Shown: positions 40,367 to 50,981, numbered from the stretch's first letter. The stretch: DNA of 64,000 bases from Pseudovibrio sp. JCM 19062 (GCA_001310715.1 BAXV01000001.1:124001-188000); one strand, 5' to 3'. Notes: generated by a model from the sequence alone, not told the origin. Program-made: numbers and translations.

Positions 40367-41332
40367 TTAAACATCCAGACCTTCGAAGAGGGCTGTTGAG
40401 AGGTAGCGTTCTGCGAAGCTTGGGATGATGATGACGATGTTTTTGCCTTCCATCTCATCACGCTTGCCAACTTCGATCGCTGCCTTCAAAGCTGCACCAG
40501 AGGAGATACCGACTGGCACGCCTTCGGTTTTTGCCACTTCGCGAGACATAGCAAAGGAGTCTTCGTTGGAAACGGTGAGCACTTCATCGAACACGGAGGT
40601 GTCGAGAACGCCAGGTACAAAACCTGCGCCGATGCCTTGAATCTTATGAGGCCCCGGTTGGCCGCCAGACAGGATCGGGCTGTCTGTAGGCTCAACAGCA
40701 ACAACATGAACCGCAGGGTTACGCTCTTTCAGGACCTGAGAGGTGCCGGTGATTGTGCCGCCTGTGCCGATACCGGACACAAACACATCAACCTTGCCGT
40801 CGGTGTCGTTCCAGATTTCTTCTGCGGTGGTTTTGCGGTGGATTTCAGGGTTTGCAGGGTTTTCGAACTGCTGCGGGATGATCGCATCCGGGATTTCCTG
40901 AGCAAGCTCTTCTGCCCGTGCAATCGCCCCCTTCATGCCCTTTGGACCTTCAGTCAGATCAAGCTCCGCACCAAGAAGCTTGAGCATCTTGCGGCGCTCG
41001 ATGGACATGGTTTCTGGCATTACCAGAATGAGGCGGTAGCCCTTGGCTGCTGCTACAAATGCGAGCGCGATACCGGTGTTGCCTGAGGTCGGCTCGATCA
41101 GGGTGGTTTTGCCCGGTACGATTTTGCCTGCCGCTTCCATAGCTTCAATCATAGCAACACCGATACGGTCCTTAACGCTGGAAATCGGGTTAAAGAACTC
41201 CAGCTTGGCGAGCAGGTTTGCCTTTACCCCGTGAGCCTTTGCCAACCGGTCCAGACGTACGATTGGTGTGTTTCCGATTGTCTCGGTGATGGAAGAGTAG
41301 ATTTTTCCACGCCCCGGCTTGGAAGTGCTCAT
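40367..41332 (-). CDS. cysK: Cysteine synthase A (O-acetylserine sulfhydrylase)
   Basis: PLP enzyme that makes cysteine from O-acetylserine and sulfide. PLP lysine in [11 protein letters not shown], substrate loop [13 protein letters not shown], and [19 protein letters not shown] binding the cofactor phosphate. 321 residues from ATG 41332, preceded by GGGGAT; an upstream in-frame ATG/TTG at 41389 adds an unlikely tail. Intact. A strong hairpin lies in the 5' leader (41369-41402). Confidence 0.94.
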   Translation of the reverse strand: MSTSKPGRGKIYSSITETIGNTPIVRLDRLAKAHGVKANLLAKLEFFNPISSVKDRIGVAMIEAMEAAGKIVPGKTTLIEPTSGNTGIALAFVAAAKGYRLILVMPETMSIERRKMLKLLGAELDLTEGPKGMKGAIARAEELAQEIPDAIIPQQFENPANPEIHRKTTAEEIWNDTDGKVDVFVSGIGTGGTITGTSQVLKERNPAVHVVAVEPTDSPILSGGQPGPHKIQGIGAGFVPGVLDTSVFDEVLTVSNEDSFAMSREVAKTEGVPVGISSGAALKAAIEVGKRDEMEGKNIVIIIPSFAERYLSTALFEGLDV

Positions 41333-41368
41333 TGAAATCCCCTTTATACAATTCTTTAGAGAGCTTAA

Positions 41369-41402
41369 GCCCTGCCTCCACGTAAGCATTCCGAGGCAGG
41401 GC
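41369..41402 (-). promoter_or_regulatory. 10-bp hairpin in the cysK leader
   Basis: GCCCTGCCTC / GAGGCAGGGC, a perfect 10-bp stem with 14-base loop, 37-70 bases upstream of the cysK ATG and 187 bases after the HAD gene stop. It may be a leader regulatory hairpin or a terminator of the upstream gene; no T-run follows on the minus strand, which favours a leader role. Confidence 0.4.
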
Positions 41403-41588
41403 CTATTAAAATCCTAAGTAAAATGTAGGAAGTGTCGCGACCGTTTTCGAGGTTTCAAAAACCCAGAAAATTGGAGCCCTTAGAAACATGATGTCAAAAT
41501 AGCGTCAGAGTGTAGAATTGCATTCTATCTGATGCTGTATTTAGTATGGTCTTTTGCAGTGCACTCGCCCAACTTAAAATAGAGCCGG

Positions 41589-42265
41589 TTAGGCGGATGC
41601 CTGATCCAGCGCTACAAGGCCTAACAAGGCCGGTAATTCCGACATATGGCCAAACGTGGTAGCGCCCAGAGCCTGAGCTTGCGCAACATCAGCATTGGCA
41701 TCGCAGCATAGTTAAACACACGCATTCCTGCGGCTTTTGCGGCTTTGATGCCAGCAATACTGTCTTCAATTACAACGCATTGCTCGGGCTTAAAGCCCAT
41801 GCCTTTGGCTGCATAGAGAAAGACATCCGGCGCTGGCTTGCCCTTTTCGCAATCTTGTGAGGAGTAAAGGACGTCTTTAAAGGTATCCCAGAGGCCGGAG
41901 GTGCCGAGCGTCATCCGCATTTTCTCGTAGCGGCCAGAGGAACCAACACAGAATGGAATGCCTTCGGCTTTCAGATGCGCCACGACATCCAGAACACCCG
42001 CAATTGGCTCGATGCCCGCTTCAAAAGCGACCAAATCCGCCTGCTGGATCTGTGCGACCCAGTCATCAGGCAGCTTTTTGCCGCTCATGCGTTCAGCTTC
42101 TTCCTTGATGTCGTCCATGACGGTGCCGTTGAAGCGGTGGTGACAGTCCAAAGGTGACAGATCCAGACCGATGTCCTTCAGGAACTCAGACAAGACTTCA
42201 TTCGCTATGGTTTCGGTGTCGACAAGAACACCATCACAATCGAAAATCACCAATTCCGGCTTCAT
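41589..42265 (-). CDS. HAD-superfamily phosphatase/phosphoglycolate phosphatase-like, one apparent frameshift
   Basis: HAD hydrolase with motif I FDCDGVLVDTE (nucleophile and acid/base Asp), motif II VGSSGRYEKM, motif III KGKPAPDVFLYAAKGMG (Lys) and motif IV VIEDSIAGIKAAKAAGM. Cap type and motifs resemble sugar-phosphate phosphatases such as YqaB/YbiV or beta-phosphoglucomutase-like enzymes; substrate unknown. One base is missing near 41708, after which the tail reads YAGDANADVAQAQALGATTFGHM and stops at 41589. ATG at 42265 follows GGAAGAG. It is followed by cysK, not obviously co-transcribed. Confidence 0.85.
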
Positions 42266-42284
42266 CACTCTTCCTTTTTATTCC

Positions 42285-42731
42285 TTAGAGGCCTGTGGAG
42301 CCATGGCCGCCTGTGCCACGTTCGGTGGTTTCCAGCTCTTTGACTTCTTCAATCTGCACCTGCGTAACGGGTGCAACAACCATCTGGGCAATGCGCATTC
42401 CGCGCTCTATCACAAACGGCTCGTCCCCCAGATTAATGAGGATGACCATCACTTCACCGCGATAATCAGCGTCCACGGTTCCCGGTGTATTGAGCACCGT
42501 CAGGCCGTGTTTTGCAGCCAGACCGGAGCGGGGGCGCACCTGTCCCTCATGGCCGGATGGCAGCGCAATGGAAAGGCCTGTTGGCACCATAGCCCGTTTG
42601 CCGGGCTTCAATTCAATTTGGTCATGATTTGCGGCCCGCAAGTCCAAGCCTGCGGCTTCTGCGCTTTGATAAGCAGGAAGCTCCAATCCCTCACTGTGGG
42701 GAAGACGGGTAATCTTTAGTTTTGGTGTCAT
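42285..42731 (-). CDS. dut: dUTP diphosphatase
   Basis: Homotrimeric dUTPase; keeps uracil out of DNA and supplies dUMP. All five motifs are visible: [48 protein letters not shown] and [12 protein letters not shown]. 148 residues, intact, ATG 42731. The stop is 20 bases from the start of the HAD gene downstream, so the two may be one operon. Confidence 0.95.
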   Translation of the reverse strand: MTPKLKITRLPHSEGLELPAYQSAEAAGLDLRAANHDQIELKPGKRAMVPTGLSIALPSGHEGQVRPRSGLAAKHGLTVLNTPGTVDADYRGEVMVILINLGDEPFVIERGMRIAQMVVAPVTQVQIEEVKELETTERGTGGHGSTGL

Positions 42732-42943
42732 GAAGGCGCCTATTGATTAGAGGCCCCATATCTAGCAGCAGTTTCCAGTTTCTTCCAGTGCCTCAGGAAT
42801 ATCGGCTGGGTCGGCAATGACGGATAGGATCAGTTTTAGTGAACAGTCCTATCATCTTTACGGAGATTGGTTAGGAGTTAGCGATACAATAAACTGTTCG
42901 AGACAGCACTTTCATCAACAAACCGAAACAAAAAGCGTTTCAC

Positions 42944-43720
42944 ATGAAACAATCGCCTCTCTTTTTACCGCACGGAGCCCCGGATCTCATCATACGGCCA
43001 GAGCTGGAGGCTCATCAGTTTCTTAAATCTCTCGCTATTTCAGAGGATAAGCCGGATGCAATCGTGCTCGTCTCTCCTCACTGGCAAACCGACCGGCTGA
43101 GCATCACCGCTGCCGGACCATTGAAGACAATTCATGATTTTCGCGGATTTTCGCAGGAACTCCACGAAATACAATATGCCGCTGAAGCTCCGGGCTGGTT
43201 GGTCTCGCGCGTGCATGAAGCGATCACCCGCTATGGGTTGACGGTGTGCGAGGATGAGAGCTGGGGGCTGGATCACGGCGCTTGGGTGCCTTTGGCCCTT
43301 GCCTTTCCCGAGGCCGATATTCCTGTTGTTCAGGTCTCCTTGCCGCGTTCTTACGGCAGCGAGGAAAGCTATAGTCTCGGACGAGCTTTGGCACCCTTAG
43401 CAGACGAGGGTATCCTAGTCATTGGCAGTGGCGCGCTGTCGCATAACTTCTCCGAGATGAGCAATAGCGACGACACGCCGGACTGGGTGTTGGAGTTTGA
43501 TCATTGGATTACTGATTTGGCGAAACGAGGGGAGACCTGTGCACTGCTTTCCTCCGGCAATCACAAATACTACCAAAAAGCACTGCCGACTGATGAGCAC
43601 TTTCTTCCGTTCCTCGTGGCCTTTGGCGCCGCAGGTGAGAACGGCTATGGGGAAAAGCTACATGAGAGCTTCACAAATCGCTCCATCAGCATGAGTGCCT
43701 TCCGGTTTCACAGCAGGTAG
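42944..43720 (+). CDS. DODA-type extradiol dioxygenase (LigB family)
   Basis: Resembles 4,5-DOPA dioxygenase (YgiD-like) in the LigB superfamily. Metal and substrate motifs: FLPHGAPDL (His), VLVSPHWQTD (His), GLDHGAWVPLALAFP (His), GSGALSHNF (His). 258 residues, ATG 42944; the predicted start has no strong ribosome site. Divergent from dut across about 210 bases. Substrate unknown; such enzymes open catechol-type rings. A strong hairpin sits about 95 bases past the stop. Confidence 0.88.
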   Translation: MKQSPLFLPHGAPDLIIRPELEAHQFLKSLAISEDKPDAIVLVSPHWQTDRLSITAAGPLKTIHDFRGFSQELHEIQYAAEAPGWLVSRVHEAITRYGLTVCEDESWGLDHGAWVPLALAFPEADIPVVQVSLPRSYGSEESYSLGRALAPLADEGILVIGSGALSHNFSEMSNSDDTPDWVLEFDHWITDLAKRGETCALLSSGNHKYYQKALPTDEHFLPFLVAFGAAGENGYGEKLHESFTNRSISMSAFRFHSR

Positions 43721-43814
43721 TGGGGGGTGACGGGCGCCGCTCTACTGGTGTTGGAGTGTTTGGCTCTGGAGTTAGAGCGCATGGCTCTAGATCCCGCAGC
43801 GGTCGCCTGCCACT

Positions 43815-43843
43815 GGTCTCCCGGAATTGCCGTTCGGGAGACC
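43815..43843 (+). terminator. Strong hairpin after the dioxygenase gene
   Basis: GGTCTCCCG / CGGGAGACC, perfect 9-bp stem with 11-base loop, 95 bases past the stop. No T-run follows directly, so it may be part of a palindromic repeat rather than a terminator. Confidence 0.55.
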
Positions 43844-43882
43844 ACCTCCACTATAACACTATAACACTGCTTTGCACTAACA

Positions 43883-43990
43883 ATCCCGCACTTGATGCGG
43901 GATCCATTTAGCCTCACGGTGCGCACCACATTCACTATTGTCGGGAATGCAGTTTGGATTCCCGCTCGGAGGCCGGGACGACGGGGTGGA
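43883..43990. repeat. REP-like palindromic elements
   Basis: ATCCCGCA-cttga-TGCGGGAT at 43883-43903 is a perfect 8-bp hairpin. About 60 bases on, GGATTCCCGCTCGGAGGCCG at about 43957-43976 is followed by GGACGACGGGGTGGAG. The reverse strand (CCCGGCCTCCGAGCGGGAATCC with CCCGCATCAAGTGCGGGAT) resembles the dispersed palindromes common in alphaproteobacterial spacers. Only one copy is in this window, so repetition elsewhere is inferred. Confidence 0.45.
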
Positions 43991-44099
43991 GCTTCGGGAA
44001 CAGAGTGCAAAAAACTTATCCCCCCACATGAAAACGCACCCCATACTAACTCTCATGCCCACGTGACGGGCTGCTGGCGGTGCGACCGTCAGTGTGGCG

Positions 44100-44470
44100 T
44101 GGGTTGGGCGGGGCTGTTGGGAGAGGTAACGCACCTTTCAGTGGTCCGGTGAACCGAACTTCAAACGTGACCGCATGGTTTGAGGGGAAGGGCCCAGGAC
44201 TATAGGGTATCACGCGGTGGCAAATGCGGGTGTTGTGAGAGGGAAACCTCTTGTCTCAACCAAATTTGCCAAGGATGGAGGAACTGTTCGGGCAGGGAAA
44301 TCTGACTGAGGAAGCCACTGTCTTTCCGGGAAACCGGCTATCGTGCCTTATAGGCAAAAGAGGCGATGTTGTTCATCAAAAGAAAGCCCGGGCGAGGCGA
44401 GCAGCCAATGCCGAAGAAACATATCTAACAAGTAGCGCAGGCACTGCCTGCTTGCCTTGCTCATCCGTAT
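44100..44470 (+). ncRNA. Candidate structured RNA between dioxygenase gene and mutS
   Basis: The spacer has no protein-like ORF and is unusually structured. AGAGG-GAAA-CCTCT (about 44239-44252) is a hairpin capped by a GNRA tetraloop, enclosed by GGCAAAT / ATTTGCC (about 44219-44225 with 44262-44268). GCAGGC-ACT-GCCTGC lies near 44437-44451. The segment contains AAGCCACTGTC and GGGAAACCGGC, which recall cobalamin-element pieces, but no convincing full match exists and no gene is downstream on that strand. Strand and family are undetermined. Confidence 0.25.
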
Positions 44471-44489
44471 CTCGGGGCTCACATGAAAA

Positions 44490-44513
44490 CACCGCCGGAG
44501 ATTTCCAGCGGTG
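44490..44513 (-). terminator. Terminator of mutS
   Basis: On the minus strand CACCGC-TGG / TCC-GGCGGTG (allowing one bulge) followed by TTTTC; it lies 30 bases beyond the mutS stop. Confidence 0.8.
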
Positions 44514-44543
44514 CTAAAACTGTTTGCGGATTTGGAACTTGGC

Positions 44544-47277
44544 TCAGTTTGAGCTGAGTTCTTTGTGCTTTTGCTTCAACGCATAGAGCGCTTCCTGTGC
44601 CTGACGGGGTGTCATGTCGTCAGGATCAAAAGTGTCCAACAACTCAACCAGCTCATTGGAGACAGAGGCTTCTTCGTTTTCTTCCGGCTCCGGAATGGTT
44701 TCCAGAGGCTGAGAGAAGGAGGCGAAGAGGGGCAGGTCATCCAGCAGTGTTTCAGAGGCTTGTTGGTGTCCTGTTCTTCCAGCTGGGTCAGAATCTTCTG
44801 CGCACGATTTACAACCGACTTGGGCAGGCCAGCGAGCTTTGCCACCTGAATACCGTAGGAACGATCTGCTGCGCCTTCGACGATTTCGTGAAGAAAGACC
44901 ACATCGCCTTTCCATTCCTTGACGCGAACAGTTGCGTTGTTAAGCCGCTCCAGACGCTGCGAAAGTGCAGTAATCTCGTGGTAATGGGTGGCGAAGAGGG
45001 AGCGGGAGCGGTTGGTTTCGTGCAGATGCTCAATGGCCGCCCAAGCGATGGACAGACCGTCAAACGTTGCCGTGCCGCGTCCAATTTCATCAAGAATAAC
45101 CAGAGAACGATCCGTTGCCTGATTGAGAATTGCAGCTGTTTCCACCATCTCGACCATGAAGGTTGACCGGCCTCTGGCGAGGTCATCAGCAGCGCCCACG
45201 CGAGAGAACAGGCGATCCACAACACCGATATGCGCGTTTGTTGCGGGAACGAAACTACCCATTTGCGCCAGCACCGCGATCAGAGCGTTCTGACGTAGGA
45301 AGGTGGATTTACCGGCCATGTTTGGACCGGTGATTAGCCAAATCTGGCCGTTTTTGTAGGTTTCCTGCGGGCCAAGGTCGGCATTGTTTGCCACAAACGG
45401 CTCACCGGATTTCCGTAGTGCCTGCTCAACGACAGGGTGGCGGCCCCCTTCAATGGTGAAGGCGAGTGAACTGTCGACGGTTGGACGGGTGTAGTTTTCA
45501 GCCTCGGCCAGAACAGCGAGGGAGGTGGAAACGTCGAGAATTGCAAGCGCCTCGGCAGCGGACTTAATCAGGCCGCCAGCTTCAACAACGGCTTTTGTCA
45601 GCTCGTTGAAGATTTCCAGCTCGATTGCCAGAGCGCGTTCACCGGCACTGGCGATTTTGCTTTCCAGATCCGCAAGCTCTGTGGTGGTGAAGCGCATGGC
45701 ACCAGCCATGGTCTGGCGGTGGATGAAGCGGGCGGGGTCATCCTTCATCGGATCGCACTGCGCGGTCGGCGCTTCCATGAACCAGCCAAGCACGTTGTTG
45801 TGCTTGATCTTCAGAGAGCGGATGCCAAGCTCTTCCGCCAGATCAGCCTGCATCTGCGCAATGACCTTGCGGCTTTGATCGCGCAGGGCTTTGAGTTCAT
45901 CAAGGTCGGATGATAGCCCGTCGCTACAAAACCGCCATCCCGCTTGAGGAGCGGCGGTTCTTCTGCAATCGCCTGCGCCAGCTTTTGACCCAGCGCGTGA
46001 GGGGCGTGTTCCAGCTTTTGAACGGCAGCGGCAACTTCCTGCGGGAAGGCACCACCAGAGGCGAGCAGGCCGGCGATTTCCTGCGCAGACTTCATTGCAG
46101 TGGCGATGGACTGCAGGTCACGCGGGCCACCACGGTCAACTGCCAGACGGGACAGCGCGCGGGACATATCCGGAGCGGACTTGAGCAGGCCGCGGATATC
46201 CTCGCGCTGCATGGTGTCAGAAGCGAAAAACGCAATGGTATCCTGACGGTGACGGATTTGTTCCGGGTCCGTCAGTGGTCCGGCCAGACGACTTGCCAGC
46301 AAGCGGGAGCCGGCACCGGTCACGGTTTTGTCGATGGCAGACAGCAGGCTGCCACGGCGTTCGCCAGAAAGGGTGCGGGTCAGCTCAAGGTTGGCGCGGT
46401 TGCCGGGTCGATGAGCAGCTGGCCAGCAGCGGCTTCTTTGACCGGCGGGTCCAGAGGAGGGCGCTCGCCGAGCTGGGTTTTGTCGATGTAGGCAGAATGC
46501 CGCTGGCTGCGATGAGCTCAGCACGGCTGTAGTTGGCGAAGCCATCGAGTGTGCCCACCGAGAAGTAGGTGGAGAGACGGTCTTGAGCGGTTGCGCCATC
46601 AAAGAAGGTGCGGGGCACAGGAGAAAGGGCGGTGCCAAGTCCTTCGACTGTTGCGCGCAACTCGGTTTCCTGAAGCAGGGAGTCTGCCAAAACCAGCTCA
46701 GAAGGATCAATACGTGCCAGATCAGCGGCGAGGCGAACGTCATCACTTTCGGCAACACGGAACATGCCGGTAGACATATCAACCCAAGCAAGGCCGTAGA
46801 GGTTGCCGTCAGCGGCGCTTCCGCCTTTGACGCGGGCAAGGGAGGCGAGGAAGTTGTTGCGTTTTGCATCCAGAAGGCGATCTTCGGTGATCGTGCCGGG
46901 CGTTACAAGGCGTACAACGTCGCGACGGACAACGGATTTCGCGCCACGCTTTTTGGCTTCTGCGGGATTTTCTGTCTGTTCACATACAGATACACGGTGA
47001 CCAAGGCCGATCAGCTTTTGCAGATAGTCGTCAGCAGCATGCACAGGAACGCCGCACATGGGAATATCATCACCATTATGCTTGCCGCGCTTTGTGAGCG
47101 TAATTCCGAGAGACTGGGATGCGACCTCCGCATCCTCAAAGAACAGCTCGTAAAAGTCGCCCATTCTGTAGAACAGGAGCTATCCGGATTGGCCGTCTTG
47201 ATCTCAATATATTGCGCCATCATGGGTGTGACGCGGCCTTGTGCTGGGGAAGGCTTTTGAATATCTGCTGTAGTCAT
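44544..47277 (-). CDS. mutS: DNA mismatch repair protein MutS, five apparent frameshifts
   Basis: Recognises mismatches. N-terminal [21 protein letters not shown] and [11 protein letters not shown] hold the mismatch-contacting FxE motif (FYE). The ATPase shows Walker [19 protein letters not shown], Walker [20 protein letters not shown], and the ABC signature region [13 protein letters not shown]. One base is missing near 47177, 46494, 46411, 45913 and 44762. ATG at 47277. Corrected about 912 residues, ends [15 protein letters not shown]. If the shifts were real the cell would be a mutator. Divergent from maeB. Confidence 0.93.
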
Positions 47278-47417
47278 GGCGCAGACACTAGCAAATGGTT
47301 CAATGTGTTTCATCAGTGTCCGACGTGTTCACCGCTTGAGAAGGTGGATTTACGGGGATAATGTTCAACAGAGATATATGAAAAGAATACTGCGCATCAG
47401 GGTGAGGAATTTTTCAC

Positions 47418-49700
47418 ATGCCAACCACAGATAAAACAGCAAGCTCCCAGGTCAGTTTCACTGATCAGGATGCGCTGGCCTTTCACCAAGAGGGAAAGCC
47501 GGGCAAGCTTGAGATTTCGCCAACCAAACCAATGGCCACCCAGCGTGACCTGAGTTTGGCCTATTCTCCCGGCGTTGCTGTACCTGTGCTGGCAATCGCA
47601 GAGGACCCAAGCAAAGCCTACGATTACACCACTAAAGGCAACATGGTGGCGGTTATCTCTAACGGCACCGCAATTCTGGGTCTCGGCAACCTTGGTGCGT
47701 TGGCTTCCAAGCCGGTGATGGAAGGGAAGTCCGTTCTTTTCAAACGCTTTGCTGATGTGGATTCCATTGACCTTGAGGTGGATACCTCAGACGTTGAGGA
47801 ATTCATCAATAGCGTAAAGCACCTTGGCCCTTCGTTTGGCGGCATCAACCTTGAGGATATCAAGGCCCCTGATTGCTTTATCATCGAGCAGCGCCTTCGT
47901 GAGATCATGGACATTCCGGTGTTCCACGACGATCAACACGGCACCGCAATCATTGCAGCAGCTGGTCTGATTAACGCGGTCCATATGACGGATCGCGACA
48001 TGAAAGACGTAAAGGTGGTCTGTAATGGTGCCGGTGCGGCTGGTATCGCCTGCATCGAGCTTGTCAAAGCGATGGGCGTTCCGCATGAGAATGTAATTCT
48101 TTGCGACACAAAAGGCGTGATTTATCAGGGCCGCGAAGCTGGTATGAACCAGTGGAAGAGCGCTCATGCTGTAAAAACCGACAAGCGCTCCCTTGCGGAC
48201 GCGCTGGACGGGGCAGATGTATTCTTTGGTGTATCTGTGAAAGGTGCTTTGACGCCTGACATGGTGAAGAGCATGGCGCCGAACCCGATCATCTTTGCGA
48301 TGGCGAACCCGGACCCTGAAATCACACCGGAAGAAGCACATGCAGTTCGTTCCGATGCGATTGTTGCGACCGGGCGTTCTGACTATCCAAATCAGGTGAA
48401 CAACGTTCTTGGTTTCCCTTACATCTTCCGTGGTGCGTTGGATGTTCATGCAACAACCATCAATGACGAGATGAAGGTTGCTTGTGCTCGGGCGCTTGCA
48501 GAACTGGCTCGTGAAGACGTTCCTGATGAAGTTGCAGCGGCTTATCGTGGTAGCCGTCCTCGTTTCGGTCCCGAATACATTATTCCGGTGCCGTTTGACC
48601 CGCGTTTGATTTCCCGCATTCCGCAAGCTGTTGCGCAGGCGGCGATGGACAGCGGAGTGGCGCGTCGTCCGATTGTGGACATGGATGCATATGGCGCGCA
48701 GCTTCAGGGACGCCGCGATCCGATTGCCGGGACGCTGCAGCGGATCATCTCGAAAGTTCGTCAAAATCCGAAGCGTATCGTCTTTGCGGAAGGCGAGGAG
48801 CCTGCCGTTATTCGTGCGGCCTCTGCATTTGTTGCACAGGGACTGGGTGAAGCGATCCTTGTGGGCCGTGAGGATGAAATCCGCGCCAATGCGACGTCTG
48901 CGGGTGTTGATGTGAACCGACCGGGCATTCGTCTGGAGAGTGCACGGTCTTCAAACCGCAATACGGATTACGCCGAGTATCTGTACTCCCGCTTGCAACG
49001 CAGCGGTTATCTGCAGCGTGACTGTCAGCGTCTCGTCAACAACGACCGTAACTACTGGGCAGCCATTATGGTTGCGCGGGGGGATGCGGATGGCGTTGTG
49101 ACGGGGACTACACGAAACTATTCCGTCGTGCTCGAAACCATTCGTCGTTGCATTGATATCAAACCGGGACACCGCGTGATTGGTATTTCAATCGTGGTTA
49201 CGCCGGGCAAAACCGTTCTGGTAGCCGATACTGCTGTTCACGAGATGCCAACCTCTGAGGAACTGGCGGATATCGCCGAGGAAGCGGCACATGTTGCGCG
49301 CCGCCTTGGGTCAGAACCACGCGTTGCCATGCTGGCGTATTCCACATTCGGCCATCCGCATGGTGAGCGTACGGAACGCCTTCAGGAAGCGGTGAAAATC
49401 CTCGATCGTCGTCGTGTGGACTTTGAGTATGAGGGCGAAATGAACGCGGACATTGCGCTCAACATGGAGAAAATGGCCGCCTACCCATTCTCCCGTCTGA
49501 ATGGACCTGCAAACGTGCTGGTTATGCCAGCGTTCCACTCAGCTTCCATTGCGACTAAGCTTCTGGAAGAACTTGGTGGGTCCACTCTGATCGGGCCATT
49601 GCTGGTTGGTTTGGATAAACCGGTTCAGATTGTTCCTATGGGTGCAAAAGACAGCGAGATCTTCAACATGGCAGCGATTGCCGCCTACAACATCACCTAG
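47418..49700 (+). CDS. maeB: NADP-dependent malic enzyme with phosphotransacetylase-like domain
   Basis: Converts malate to pyruvate. 760 residues, intact. The malic-enzyme half (residues 1-430) has SPGVAVPVLAIAEDPS, DDQHGTAIIAAAGLINA and CNGAGAAGIACIEL (nucleotide loop). The C-terminal PTA-like half (from about 440) includes PKRIVFAEGEEPAVIRA and VLVMPAFHSASIATKLLEELGG; it is regulatory in other MaeB proteins and not needed for catalysis. ATG 47418. A strong terminator follows at 49725. Confidence 0.95.
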   Translation: MPTTDKTASSQVSFTDQDALAFHQEGKPGKLEISPTKPMATQRDLSLAYSPGVAVPVLAIAEDPSKAYDYTTKGNMVAVISNGTAILGLGNLGALASKPVMEGKSVLFKRFADVDSIDLEVDTSDVEEFINSVKHLGPSFGGINLEDIKAPDCFIIEQRLREIMDIPVFHDDQHGTAIIAAAGLINAVHMTDRDMKDVKVVCNGAGAAGIACIELVKAMGVPHENVILCDTKGVIYQGREAGMNQWKSAHAVKTDKRSLADALDGADVFFGVSVKGALTPDMVKSMAPNPIIFAMANPDPEITPEEAHAVRSDAIVATGRSDYPNQVNNVLGFPYIFRGALDVHATTINDEMKVACARALAELAREDVPDEVAAAYRGSRPRFGPEYIIPVPFDPRLISRIPQAVAQAAMDSGVARRPIVDMDAYGAQLQGRRDPIAGTLQRIISKVRQNPKRIVFAEGEEPAVIRAASAFVAQGLGEAILVGREDEIRANATSAGVDVNRPGIRLESARSSNRNTDYAEYLYSRLQRSGYLQRDCQRLVNNDRNYWAAIMVARGDADGVVTGTTRNYSVVLETIRRCIDIKPGHRVIGISIVVTPGKTVLVADTAVHEMPTSEELADIAEEAAHVARRLGSEPRVAMLAYSTFGHPHGERTERLQEAVKILDRRRVDFEYEGEMNADIALNMEKMAAYPFSRLNGPANVLVMPAFHSASIATKLLEELGGSTLIGPLLVGLDKPVQIVPMGAKDSEIFNMAAIAAYNIT

Positions 49701-49724
49701 GTCTGACTGGCTTATGATATTGAA

Positions 49725-49750
49725 GAAAGCGCCGTATCTGCGGCGCTTTC
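49725..49750. terminator. Terminator between convergent maeB and the SH3 gene
   Basis: GAAAGCGCCG / CGGCGCTTTC, perfect 10-bp stem with loop TATCTG, followed by TTACT; 24 bases past the maeB stop. Confidence 0.88.
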
Positions 49751-49854
49751 TTACTCCCCAAGCCACTGGCGGGGTTACACTTTCAACACATGTGACATAA
49801 ACGCTGACAAGAGGAAGAGAGTTGAGAAGCTCACCGGAGTTCGCGCGGCGTTGA

Positions 49855-50210
49855 TTAAATGCGACGCATGTAGCTCCGTAAACCCAGCCGATAGGTTCTC
49901 CGTTGCGCCGGTTCTGGATTCCCAACCAGTCTCCTTGGCAATCCATCACGTGAATTACCTGGTTTGGAACAAGGTTACCGAGGATGCCGTAGTTGGTTCC
50001 AGGCCCCTTACGAATGTTAAGAACACCAGAATTCAAGCCCAATGCCGCATACTCGCCGGAACATCTTCCATTGAATTGCATCGGCACATCTGGCCGGACT
50101 GGATAGTATGGATTAGGTACCTGTGCCGGGGCGTTGGTTGAAAAGGCAACGAGCGCTCCACATATACCAAGTGTCATCAGATGACCGCGATAAACTCCAG
50201 ATTTTCTCAT
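49855..50210 (-). CDS. Small secreted SH3-domain protein, one apparent frameshift
   Basis: Export signal MTLGICGALVAFSTNAPAQ, then a single bacterial SH3 (SH3_3) domain: GVLNIRKGPGTNYGILG and GDWLGIQNRRNGEPIGWVYG. A one-base deletion near 49872 makes it run on; restored it ends GWVYGAYMRRI with a stop at 49855. About 119 residues. ATG 50210. Such proteins are usually periplasmic and wall-associated. A second SH3 protein is at 58.2 kb. Confidence 0.75.
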
Positions 50211-50313
50211 TGGTCCTGTCCAATTCAGGTTCTGTATTTTCCAGATTAGGGTGACAAACCCCAATTATTTTGGTCTAACGGTCAATCTGTTATTGCTTGA
50301 ACACGGTACAAAT

Positions 50314-50966
50314 ATGGACTTTTCCGCTATGATTAAGATCTGCGGTATCTCAACTAAAGAAACTGCGGACGCGGTTACGAAAGAACAAGCCGATATGATC
50401 GGATTTGTCTTTTTTCCGAAGAGTCCACGGCACGTTTCCATCGCCCAAGCCAAAGAACTGGCTGACCACGTACGCGGCAAAATCAAGATTGTTGCGCTGA
50501 CCGTGAATATGGATGATGCGGGACTGAAGGAAATCGTCGATCATATCGCTCCTGACCTCATACAGTTGCATGGCAGTGAGAGCCTGAGCGCTGTGCGCAC
50601 ATTCGCGAGACTTTCGGTATTCCCGTAATGAAGGCCTTTGGGATTTCCTCCGCTGAAGACGTTGAGGCACTTCAACCTTATATTCCGCATGTCGACAGAT
50701 TTTTGCTTGATGCAAAGCCACCAAAAAAATTCCGATATTCCGGGAGGAAATGGTGTCAGCTTTGACTGGAAACTGCTACAAGGCCTAAAACTTGGAAAGC
50801 CTATCATGCTTTCTGGCGGCCTAAGCCTGAAAACGTTCGGGAGGCGTTGGCTATCTCCGGCGTGAGTGATGTCGATGTTTCGTCTGGTGTCGAAAGTACG
50901 AAGGGCGTCAAGGACATCGAGTTGATTAAGGCTTTTGTGCGTGAAGCGCGCGGCGTTGCCGAGTGA
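50314..50966 (+). CDS. trpF: Phosphoribosylanthranilate isomerase, three apparent frameshifts
   Basis: Third step of the trp pathway. MIKICGISTKETADAV, ADMIGFVFFPKSPRHVS, LIQLHGSES and FLLDAKPPKN are family segments (catalytic Cys in KICG, Asp in LLDAK). Errors: one base missing near 50612, one extra A in the run at 50723-50729, one C missing near 50825 (GGLSPENVREAL). ATG at 50314 or the next ATG at 50329 could start; neither has a strong ribosome site. Ends 15 bases before trpB. Confidence 0.92.
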
Positions 50967-50981
50967 ATTTGGGAAGAGTTA

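Noticed and set aside
44200..44470. Cobalamin riboswitch
   Set aside because: Only fragments (GCCACTGT, GGGAAACC) match; B12 box and gene context are missing.
44100..44500. RNase P RNA, tmRNA or SRP RNA
   Set aside because: The universal motifs (for example GAGGAAAGTCC, T-arm GGTTCGA, the SRP tetraloop segment) were not found.
47787..48764. 325-codon minus-strand frame opposite maeB
   Set aside because: Shadow of an intact, well-conserved MaeB; composition rich in Arg/His and no domain.
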